From: Anaerolineales bacterium UBA2181
GTDB lineage: Bacteria; Chloroflexota; Anaerolineae; Promineifilales; UBA4811
Length of the DNA: 42,164 nucleotides
Assembly: GCA_002328075.1 (NCBI GenBank)
Contig: DCVT01000029.1
Span: 2,168-44,331 of the forward strand
Direction of reading: 5' to 3'
Shown here: one piece after another, positions 7,587 through 14,566 of the stretch
How positions within the stretch are numbered: the stretch's first letter is position 1
Layout of the letters: each line of letters begins with the position of its first letter
Translations under genes and position numbers: made by a program
Notes under the pieces: generated by a model
Seen by the model: only the letters and a program-made list of their open reading frames with translations
The model's database searches: none
Told to the model about the DNA's origin: nothing

Positions 7587-8127
7587 CGGAAGCGGCGGCG
7601 ACGACGTTGCCGAGCGGTGAGTGGACATTGCCACGCGGGGTCCGGCAGCCGGCGGCATCAGTCAGGGGAGCTTGCACCGTGGTCTGCGTTGGCACGAATT
7701 CTAAGCGACAAGACGACGTGGTCTCTTGCCAGACGACCGTTCCTGGGGTAACATTGTGTCAATTGGAACACCGGTCCAACAGGCGGCACGACCAGCCGCC
7801 GACGTGCCCCACGCGGCGCGGCTCGAGATTGGCCCACTGACGATGCAGACCGGCGCCTGGCGGACGGTGCAGCACGCGGTAGCAGCGACAACCGGTTGGC
7901 GAGACCATGGCACCCATGACGGAACGTACGGCCTCGGCGTCCGAGGCGCGAACCCATAGCCTGGCTCTTCGGCCAAGGTTCTGGGCTGCATTTCTGAGGC
8001 CCCACGCAGGAGCGACGGCAACCGAAACGCCGGCGCCATCGAACGCCAAGGCAGAACCACAGGCCCGGACTGCGCCAGGTCCTTAGGGCCGAAACAACGA
8101 CTGCGGCACGCAGAAAGGCCATTTCGC
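7587..8127. other. 540-bp gene-free region upstream of the lactate permease
   Basis: Open frames here have no recognisable motifs, are rich in Arg/Cys/Trp/Gly and overlap on both strands, so I call none. One imperfect inverted repeat, GTTCC...GGAAC around 7739-7769, is visible. No clear promoter for the permease was found, although it must lie here. Confidence 0.5.
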
Positions 8128-9690
8128 ATGTCATATCCTCCCTCGACACTCATTCACTGGCTGCTGGCAGCCGCGCCCATCGCGGTCGTCCTGGTGCTGA
8201 TGGTCGTCTTTCGCTGGGGCGGCGCCAAGGCCGGTCCGGTTGGCTGGTTTGTTGCCCTGATTTTGGCAGCCACCGTATTCCGCAGCGGCGTGGACCTGCT
8301 GGCCTACGCCCAATTGGAGGCTGTCTTTCTGACGCTCTATGTGCTCTATATCATCTGGATGGCGCTGGTGCTCTTTCGGGTGGTCGAACGTGCCGGTGCC
8401 ATCGGGGTGATTGGCCAGGGCATTATCCGGCTGACGGCCGATCGGGTGCTCCAACTCCTCATCCTGGCCTGGGTCTTTAGCGCCTTTTTGCAGGGGGTTG
8501 CCGGCTTTGGGGTGCCCATCGCCGTAGTGGCCCCGCTGCTGATCGGTCTGGGTTTCGACCCGGTGATTGCAGTGGCGGGCACTGCCATCGGCCACTCGTG
8601 GTCGGTCACCTTTGGCGACATGGCCTCGTCGTTCAATGCCCTCATCGCCGCGACCGGCATGGACGGCCGGGTGCTGGCCCCCTGGTCGGGCATCCTGCTG
8701 GGTTTCACCTGTTTTGGCTGCGGACTGGCAGTCGTGCACGCGTTTGGACGCTGGCAGGCGCTACGCCAGGGTTTGCCGGCCATTGCGCTGGTGGGCGGAT
8801 CCATGGCGCTGACCCAACACCTGCTGGCCATCAGCGGACTGTGGAACCTGGCCGGTTTTGTCGCCGGGATGGTCGGGCTGGCGGCCGCGGCCCTGGTCAC
8901 CCGCCTGCCCCAGTACCGGCGGGCAGCAGGCGCAGCCCGGAGCGGCGCAGAAAATGGGCCGATGACGCTCTGGCTGGCAGTTCTGCCCTACCTCATTCTG
9001 GTGGTGCTGGTCGCCGCGGCCGAGTTGTGGTCGCCCCTGCACCAGGCGCTCAACCAGGTCCATCTCACCGCACCTTTCCCCCAGGTGGAAACGGGTTACG
9101 GCTGGGTCACCGCCGAGCGGATGGGCAAAAAGACCAGCCTGTTCGGCCACCCCGGCGCGCTGCTGGCATATGCCTCGGCAATTGCCTTTGCCGTTTATCG
9201 GTGGCGGGGCCTCCTGCAGCGGGCCGACCTGCCCAAGATCCTGCGAGGCACGGTCCGCAGCGCCATCCCTTCCAGCATCGGCATCGCTTCGATGGTGGGC
9301 ATGGCCACCATGATGGACCGCGCCGGAATGACCTACACTTTGGCGCGGGGGCTGAGCAGCGCCGTAGGGCAGCTCTTTCCTCTGGCATCCCCTTACATTG
9401 GTCTCCTGGGCGCGTTCATGACCGGCAGCAACACCAATTCGAACGTAGTCTTTGCCCCCCTGCAAAAAGCGACTGCTGAACTGGCGCTGCTCAATGTGCT
9501 GATCATCCTGGCGGCCCAAACGGCCGGCGGCTCGCTGGGAAGCATGCTGGCGCCCGCCAAGGTAATTGTCGGCTGCAGCACGGCCGGCCTGGAGGGCCAG
9601 GAGGGCAAGGTGATGCGCCTGACGGTGCCCTATGGCCTCATCATCACCGGCGCCGTGGGCCTGATAACCTGGCTTGTGGCCCGCGGATGA
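8128..9690 (+). CDS. lctP: L-lactate permease (LctP family)
   Basis: A 520-aa polytopic membrane protein (about 12-14 hydrophobic helices) of the lactate permease family (PF02652), which imports L-lactate, D-lactate or glycolate with protons. Typical features are FLQGVAGFGVPIAVVAPLL near residue 120, GHSWSVTFGDMASSF near 155, and the C-terminal FMTGSNTNSNVVFAPLQ followed by AAQTAGGSLGSMLAPAK. Length fits the family. A purine-rich AAAGG precedes ATG 8128. A small membrane protein gene follows after 51 bp and may be in the same transcript. Confidence 0.93.
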   Translation: MSYPPSTLIHWLLAAAPIAVVLVLMVVFRWGGAKAGPVGWFVALILAATVFRSGVDLLAYAQLEAVFLTLYVLYIIWMALVLFRVVERAGAIGVIGQGIIRLTADRVLQLLILAWVFSAFLQGVAGFGVPIAVVAPLLIGLGFDPVIAVAGTAIGHSWSVTFGDMASSFNALIAATGMDGRVLAPWSGILLGFTCFGCGLAVVHAFGRWQALRQGLPAIALVGGSMALTQHLLAISGLWNLAGFVAGMVGLAAAALVTRLPQYRRAAGAARSGAENGPMTLWLAVLPYLILVVLVAAAELWSPLHQALNQVHLTAPFPQVETGYGWVTAERMGKKTSLFGHPGALLAYASAIAFAVYRWRGLLQRADLPKILRGTVRSAIPSSIGIASMVGMATMMDRAGMTYTLARGLSSAVGQLFPLASPYIGLLGAFMTGSNTNSNVVFAPLQKATAELALLNVLIILAAQTAGGSLGSMLAPAKVIVGCSTAGLEGQEGKVMRLTVPYGLIITGAVGLITWLVARG

Positions 9691-9741
9691 CGGCTGAGGC
9701 GCATCGGCCTAGAGCAGCAGTGCGTCAGGAAAGGATATCTG

Positions 9742-9918
9742 GTGAAGGAACCTCTGTTGCGACGAAAAAAGCACACCTGGGAGACAATGGCCCTGGTCAG
9801 CATGATCGTTTTGCCGGTGCTGATCTACCCGTCGGCCCGGGCCGACCTGGCCGGGCTGACCTGGGCTCTGTTGGCACTGCTCGGTGCCGGAATGGCGCTG
9901 GCCATTGCGGTGAGTTGA
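9742..9918 (+). CDS. Small two-helix membrane protein downstream of lctP
   Basis: A 58-aa reading frame from a GTG at 9742 preceded by AGGAAAGG (9727-9734). It starts VKEPLLRRKKHTWETMALVS. A basic cytoplasmic N-terminus is followed by two hydrophobic stretches (about residues 17-30 and 37-57, LTWALLALLGAGMALAIAVS) with a short polar turn (SARADLAG) between. The positive-inside pattern and the ribosome binding site support real coding; the overlapping longer frame has none of this. No family recognised. Its position suggests a partner of the lactate permease or a second small subunit, which is an inference from position only. Confidence 0.55.
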   Translation: MKEPLLRRKKHTWETMALVSMIVLPVLIYPSARADLAGLTWALLALLGAGMALAIAVS

Positions 9919-9935
9919 ACCGCCGGCGCCCGGCG

Positions 9936-11162
9936 TCAAGGCTCGCCACACGGTTCACCGCCGCGAGAACAGCCATCGGCCGGCGTGTCCCGGACCGCCG
10001 CGCAGCCACCGTAGCGATCGACGTAAAGCTCGGCCAAACCGACGGCGACGATCAGGTCTGGGAACTCGTCGCCTGGCTGGGCATGTAGGCTGCCGTACAC
10101 GGTCCCCCATCCGGAGCCGACCGCGCCCAGAGTGGCCCCGATCTCCACCGACTGCCCGGCGCACACATCGCCCGTCCAGGAGATCTGGGCCGACGATGAG
10201 TAGGTGTCTCCCCCATCCGGGTACCAGACCCGAATCACCTCCAGCCCACCAGCCGGAAACGCCAGGCCAATCTGCGGCCGCTGAGGCCCGGTCAAGCTGA
10301 GGGTGGGCGTAACCCGGAGAGTCATCGTGAACTCGTGGCCAAGTTGCGGCTCGGGAAAGACCATCAAGCGGCTGCTGATTACGTGGTCGTTCTGCGGGAG
10401 CGGCAAGGCGTAAGCGTAACCGGTGTCCCAGTCGTTAACCGGCCGGCTGCCAAACAGCACGCCGCTGTCGGTGACCTCCAGATACACCGTGTCCTCGAGC
10501 CGACGCGCCGCACCCTCAGAATCGGCAACCACCGTGCCTGTCACGCTCAAGTAACCGGGTCGAGTAACCCTGACTACCGCCTCCAGGATGTGGTCCTCCC
10601 CTGGGTCAAGGCGCCCATGCCATTCCAGTCGGCCGCTCACCAACACCATCCCCTCCGGCAGGCTGATAGAGGCGCGAGCCTCTGGCGAATAGTTGGGCAG
10701 CCGGACGGCGAACTGCAGAACCACCGGCCGATCGATCAGCGGTGCATCCCGAAACACGAGCACCGCACGTTGCCCGATCATCAAGGCGGTGCACCGGGTG
10801 TTGACACAGAGCGCCTCATGGTTTTCCAGCGGCCATGCTTCGGTACACACAACGCCTCGCATCGCCTGGCGTTCGTCTTCCAGATGGCCTTCCCACACCG
10901 GTAGATGATCGCGGTTCACTGCGGCAGCTCCTCCGCAATAACCGGCGAGAACCAGGGCGCAATCGGCATCGCTGCCACAGCTATTGATCTGCTCGATGGA
11001 GATCGAACGAGTCGTCGGTCGGGCGACGGGCGACGACCGTGGAACCTGGGTCGGGAGCGTCCCCTCCAGAGGCGGGGACGGGTCGGGCGGAATGTGACGG
11101 ATGCAGCCGCCTAGCCCCGGCAAGCACAGAACCAAACCCAGAAGTCGACACAGTCGCGACAT
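9936..11162 (-). CDS. Secreted lipoprotein of unknown function with Cys-rich domain
   Basis: A 408-aa protein with a type II signal peptide: a hydrophobic segment and lipobox LGGC, with Cys20 as lipidation site, so it should be anchored outside the cytoplasmic membrane. A Pro/Thr-rich linker follows (to about residue 50). Next comes a Cys-rich module (INSCGSDADCALVLAGYCGG ... VVCTEAW ... ALCVNTRCTAL, residues about 60-128). The rest (about 130-390) is predicted beta-rich with repeated phrases on velocity-like or pressure-like strands, but I recognise no catalytic motif. AGGAG lies about 9 bp before ATG 11162. Divergent from the TetR gene. Confidence 0.7.
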   Translation of the reverse strand: MSRLCRLLGLVLCLPGLGGCIRHIPPDPSPPLEGTLPTQVPRSSPVARPTTRSISIEQINSCGSDADCALVLAGYCGGAAAVNRDHLPVWEGHLEDERQAMRGVVCTEAWPLENHEALCVNTRCTALMIGQRAVLVFRDAPLIDRPVVLQFAVRLPNYSPEARASISLPEGMVLVSGRLEWHGRLDPGEDHILEAVVRVTRPGYLSVTGTVVADSEGAARRLEDTVYLEVTDSGVLFGSRPVNDWDTGYAYALPLPQNDHVISSRLMVFPEPQLGHEFTMTLRVTPTLSLTGPQRPQIGLAFPAGGLEVIRVWYPDGGDTYSSSAQISWTGDVCAGQSVEIGATLGAVGSGWGTVYGSLHAQPGDEFPDLIVAVGLAELYVDRYGGCAAVRDTPADGCSRGGEPCGEP

Positions 11163-11337
11163 CTTGCGCTACTCCTGCCGCCCATGACCGCCATGCCGGT
11201 CAGCGTGAAAGCGGGACGTGGACACGGTGCTAGTACCAGAACGCTCGCCGGCTACGGCCGGTTCCCTCCGACGGCTACCCCACTGGGCAAACCGCGGCGC
11301 CGGGCAATTCGGTTGGGTCAGTGCGGAAGCGCTGGAC

Positions 11338-11365
11338 TTGACAGATAGGCATACTTCTATAAAAT
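11338..11365 (+). promoter_or_regulatory. Promoter of the TetR-family regulator
   Basis: TTGACA (11338-11343), 16-bp spacer, TAAAAT (11360-11365). The region is strikingly AT-richer than its surroundings. The operator palindrome at 11367-11384 covers the expected transcription start. Confidence 0.7.
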
Positions 11366-11366
11366 C

Positions 11367-11384
11367 ATACCGACTGGTCGGTAT
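11367..11384. promoter_or_regulatory. 18-bp palindromic operator, probably for the adjacent TetR regulator
   Basis: ATACCGAC-TG-GTCGGTAT is a perfect palindrome apart from the central two bases, of the ACCGACNNGTCGGT type seen for several TetR-family repressors. It lies between the -10 box and the start codon, the classical place for autorepression. Confidence 0.75.
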
Positions 11385-11402
11385 TTTTCTAACAGGTGAC
11401 CA

Positions 11403-12017
11403 TTGACTACCCAACAGCGAGCATCGGAAACGCGCCAACGGTTGCTGAAAGCCGCGGCTGACTGCTTTGCGCGCCAGGGATACGCCGGCACCAGCGTCGC
11501 ACAGGTATGTCAGGCGGCTGGGGTCAGCAAGGGGGCATTCTACCACCATTTCGATAGCAAACAGGCGCTGTTCCTGTCGCTGTTCCATGACTGGCTGGCC
11601 ACGCTGGACCAGCAGCTAGCAGCGGCCCGGCTGGGCGCGCCCACCATCGCCGAAGGCATTCTGCGCATGGCCGAGGGCGCTCGCTCAGTGTTCAACATGA
11701 CCGGCATCAATGTCCACATGTTCCTCGAGTTTCTTATCCTGGCCAGCCGCGAGCCCTGGGTGTGGCAGGTCACCGTGGAGCCGTACCAGCGGTTCCAGCA
11801 GGTTTTCAGTCGGGTGATGCAGGCAGGCATTGACGAGGGGAGTTTCCGCCAGGTGGACGCGGACACGGCGGCGCGCGTCCTGGTGGCGCTCGCGGTCGGG
11901 CTGTTGCTCCAGTCGGTCCTCAAGCCAGATGATGCCGATTGGGGCCAAGTGGCTCAGGACGGCGTCGCGCTGTTGATCCAGGGTCTGCGATCATCGCCTG
12001 CTTGCACGGAGGTTTGA
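11403..12017 (+). CDS. TetR/AcrR-family transcriptional regulator
   Basis: A 204-aa repressor. Residues about 10-56 form the TetR helix-turn-helix: RQRLLKAAADCFARQGYAGT, then VAQVCQAAGVSKGAFYHHF, which matches the family pattern VSKGAFYHHFxSK. The rest is an all-helical ligand-binding and dimerisation domain with no hint of ligand. The start is a TTG at 11403 with AGGTGA 3 nt upstream. No ATG fits before the conserved region, so the non-ATG start seems real. Probably autoregulated through the 11367-11384 palindrome. The epimerase gene 175 bp downstream is the likeliest further target. Confidence 0.88.
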   Translation: MTTQQRASETRQRLLKAAADCFARQGYAGTSVAQVCQAAGVSKGAFYHHFDSKQALFLSLFHDWLATLDQQLAAARLGAPTIAEGILRMAEGARSVFNMTGINVHMFLEFLILASREPWVWQVTVEPYQRFQQVFSRVMQAGIDEGSFRQVDADTAARVLVALAVGLLLQSVLKPDDADWGQVAQDGVALLIQGLRSSPACTEV

Positions 12018-12192
12018 CGCGGTTGACAGGGATGATAACCCAAACGGCAGCCATTGGCCCGCAACACACTCCTCACCCGAACGCTGCTGGCGGTGGTCTA
12101 CAGCCTGGTGGAAGGTGCATCGCTCCGGCTGAACCGGAAGCGGAAATCACGACGGGGGCGGGCAGATCCAGCCCGGCCGAAGGAGAAGATAC

Positions 12193-13203
12193 ATGAACGT
12201 TTTGCTCACCGGACCGTTTGGCAACATCGGCCTCAGCACATTGCAGCAATTGGTGACCCGCGGTCACCAGGTGCGCTGCTTTGACCTCAAGACGCCGGCG
12301 AACCTGCGGGTGGCGCGGCGCTTTGGCAATGCGATCGACGTGGTATGGGGCGATTTGCGACGGCCGGCTGACGTGGCTGCGGCGGTCGAAGGCCAGGAGG
12401 TGGTCATTCACCTGGCTTTCATCATCCCCAAGCTGTCCGCCACCGGCCGCGAAAGCGAATCCCGCCCGGATTGGGCCTGGCAGATCAACGTGGGCGGTAC
12501 GCGCAACCTGCTGGAGTCGATGCGAGCCCTGCCCAACCCTCCCAAGATCATCTTTACCTCTTCCTACCATGTCTACGGCCGCACGCAGCACCAACTCCCG
12601 CCGCGGCTGGTTACCGATCCGGTCCGGCCGGTGGAGCACTATTCACACCACAAGGTGCTCTGCGAGCAAATGGTGCGCGGTTCCGGACTCACCTGGACCG
12701 TGTTTCGCCTCTCGGCCACGCTGCCGCTGCGCCTGCAAATGGACCCCGGCATGTTTGACGTCCCGCTGAACAACCGGATGGAGTTCACACACACGCGCGA
12801 CGTGGGGCTGGCATTGGCCAACGCGATCGAGTGTGACCGGCTGTGGGGCAAGACCTGGTTGATCGGCGGCGGTCTGAATTGCCAGTACACCTACCGGGAG
12901 ATCGTTTCTCGCAGCCTGGAGGCCATGGGCTTGGGTATGCTGCCCGACGAGGCATTCACCAACATCCCTTTTGCCACCGACTGGATTGACACGGTGCAGA
13001 GCCAGCAATTGCTGAATTATCAGCGATTTGATCTGGGAGACTACCTGGTGGAGATGAAAAAGATCCTGGGGTGGCGGATCCGGTTTGTTCGGCTCTTCAG
13101 GCCGTGGGTCCGTCGCTGGCTGCTCCGCAAATCGCCATACTTCCAGCAGGGTCACGTCGAGCCGATTCCGCCTGAGGCCGCCTCAGCCCAGGTGCACATC
13201 TAG
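12193..13203 (+). CDS. NAD-dependent epimerase/dehydratase family protein (extended SDR)
   Basis: A 336-aa extended short-chain dehydrogenase/reductase. It has an N-terminal Rossmann motif TGPFGNIG (residues about 6-13), an acidic residue at the end of beta-2 (CFDLK) suggesting NAD, FTSSYHVYG, and the catalytic YSHHK (Tyr and Lys near residues 150-154). It then has an unusual C-terminus rich in Arg/Trp (RIRFVRLFRPWVRRWLL) that may form an amphipathic, membrane-touching helix. Probably acts on a nucleotide-sugar or a related hydroxy/keto substrate; no specific substrate can be assigned. GGAGA lies about 8 bp before ATG 12193. It may be co-transcribed with the TetR gene. Confidence 0.83.
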   Translation: MNVLLTGPFGNIGLSTLQQLVTRGHQVRCFDLKTPANLRVARRFGNAIDVVWGDLRRPADVAAAVEGQEVVIHLAFIIPKLSATGRESESRPDWAWQINVGGTRNLLESMRALPNPPKIIFTSSYHVYGRTQHQLPPRLVTDPVRPVEHYSHHKVLCEQMVRGSGLTWTVFRLSATLPLRLQMDPGMFDVPLNNRMEFTHTRDVGLALANAIECDRLWGKTWLIGGGLNCQYTYREIVSRSLEAMGLGMLPDEAFTNIPFATDWIDTVQSQQLLNYQRFDLGDYLVEMKKILGWRIRFVRLFRPWVRRWLLRKSPYFQQGHVEPIPPEAASAQVHI

Positions 13204-13257
13204 ATCCGAGTCGGCGCCGTCTAGACGGTAAGGAACCGGGCCACCAAGCCCGTCCGG

Positions 13258-14286
13258 TCAGGGTGTGGGACCACCCTGAATCCCTGCCCGCTCATCGCCG
13301 GTGGGGTCGGGAGGCCACCGTTCGGGTTCATCATCAGTCGGTACCTGGTCGGCCGAGCGCCCGGCCGAGGTACGGGCCAACAAATCTTCCACCTCCGCCC
13401 GGCTGGGCATTGCCGTGAGCGTGCCAAAGCGGGTCACCGCCACGGCCCCGGCAGCCACTGCTCGCCGGGTGGCTACCTGAAGCGTCTCCCCCTCGGCCAG
13501 GGCCAGCGCCATTGCGGCGGTAAATGCATCACCGGCGCCGGTCATATCGACGGCGTTGACCGCGAACGCCGGCACACGCCAGCACCGATCCCGGGTGACC
13601 GCCAGCGCGCCCCGGTTGCCCTGCTTGATGACCACTGCCGCCGGTCCATGCTCCAGCAGCGCGCGGGCCGCCCGGCCAGCCGATGAGTCGTCCGGTAGCG
13701 GATGACCCGTCAGCGCCTCGGCCTCCTTCAAATTGGGCGTCAGAACCGTTGCCCGGGACCAGGTGGCCGGCCCATACCCCATGGCGGGGCCGGCATCGAC
13801 GATCACCGGCACGCCGTGCGCCCGACCCTGCTCCACCGCAGTCCGAACGGCAGCTTCCGACGCTTCGAAATTGACCAGCACGGCATCCAGGGTGTCCCAG
13901 TGAGGTTCAAGACAAGCCTCCACCGCTGCCCCGGTCAGCGTCTCATTGGTCCGGTTGGCCACCAGGACCGCGTTCTCCCCGTTCTCATCCACCATGATAA
14001 AGGCGACCGCTGTCGACCAGCCGGGCACGCGGATCACGTCCCGCGTGTCCACACCCTCACGCTGGAGCGCATCCAGCTCGAACTGGCCGAGCAGGTCGTC
14101 GCCCACGCAGCCGACCAACAGCGCCCGACCGCCCAGGCGCACGATGGCGACGGCCGAATTGGCTCCCTTTCCACCGGCTCCCATGGTAAAGTGGTGGGCA
14201 TGGACATTGTCCCCCGGCGCCGGAACCCGCGGGGTCTTCATAGCCATGTCCACCACCAAACTGCCAATAACCGCAATGAGAGCCAT
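13258..14286 (-). CDS. rbsK: PfkB-family sugar kinase, ribokinase-like
   Basis: A 342-aa ribokinase-fold kinase. It opens MALIAVIGSLVVDMAMKTPR, has the substrate-binding GAGGKGANSAVAIVRLGG near residues 36-53, and ends with the catalytic signature DMTGAGDAFTAAMALAL near residue 245 (the catalytic Asp is in GAGD; the usual DTTGAGD reads DMTGAGD). It phosphorylates ribose or a similar sugar or nucleoside with ATP. About 30 C-terminal residues rich in Pro/Asp/Glu extend beyond the family core. Convergent with the epimerase gene, with only 54 bp between. Ribose specificity is a guess; nucleoside or other sugar kinases of the family look alike. Confidence 0.8.
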   Translation of the reverse strand: MALIAVIGSLVVDMAMKTPRVPAPGDNVHAHHFTMGAGGKGANSAVAIVRLGGRALLVGCVGDDLLGQFELDALQREGVDTRDVIRVPGWSTAVAFIMVDENGENAVLVANRTNETLTGAAVEACLEPHWDTLDAVLVNFEASEAAVRTAVEQGRAHGVPVIVDAGPAMGYGPATWSRATVLTPNLKEAEALTGHPLPDDSSAGRAARALLEHGPAAVVIKQGNRGALAVTRDRCWRVPAFAVNAVDMTGAGDAFTAAMALALAEGETLQVATRRAVAAGAVAVTRFGTLTAMPSRAEVEDLLARTSAGRSADQVPTDDEPERWPPDPTGDERAGIQGGPTP

Positions 14287-14333
14287 GCAGCAAGTATAGC
14301 AGGGAGCCAGAACAACGCACGCCGGCCCGCGTC

Positions 14334-14362
14334 TTGACCAGCGCTCGGGCCTCGGCTATAAT
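14334..14362 (+). promoter_or_regulatory. Strong sigma-70-type promoter of the first hydroxylase operon
   Basis: TTGACC (14334-14339), 17-bp spacer, TATAAT (14357-14362). It reads into 14567-19699 with a leader of about 200 nt. The kinase gene diverges from here. Confidence 0.8.
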
Positions 14363-14393
14363 TCCAATCGAGATCGCGTGCCGATATTTGGAA
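14361..14393. promoter_or_regulatory. Candidate IclR-family operator, site 1
   Basis: ATTCCAAT (14361-14368) and GTGCCGATATTTGGAA (14378-14393) include the inverted half-sites TTCCAA/TTGGAA. The second block matches the reverse complement of 20361-20376 in 14 of 16 positions. The site begins right at the -10 box, where a bound protein would block transcription. Confidence 0.6.
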
Positions 14394-14566
14394 CGCCGTC
14401 CTGCTCTTCCACCCTGATCAACCGCCGGCAGCGGTGCAGGAGTTCGGTCAGCCGTGCCTTGCGTGGAATCGTCAAACCTACTGTTTGCCTCTTGCCGAGC
14501 CGTGGCGCACGCGTACGGTGGTACCGCAAAGGCTCTGGGCCAACCGACCGGCAGAGGAGCGTACCG

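Noticed and set aside
7658..8153. Two overlapping minus-strand frames of 163 and 150 aa upstream of lctP
   Set aside because: Rich in Arg, Cys and Trp, overlapping each other, with no recognisable domain and no start context.
12054..12284. 76-aa frame between TetR and epimerase genes
   Set aside because: It overlaps the epimerase start, and its later part is an out-of-frame reading of that gene. The first 30 residues look weakly membrane-like, but there is no ribosome binding site.
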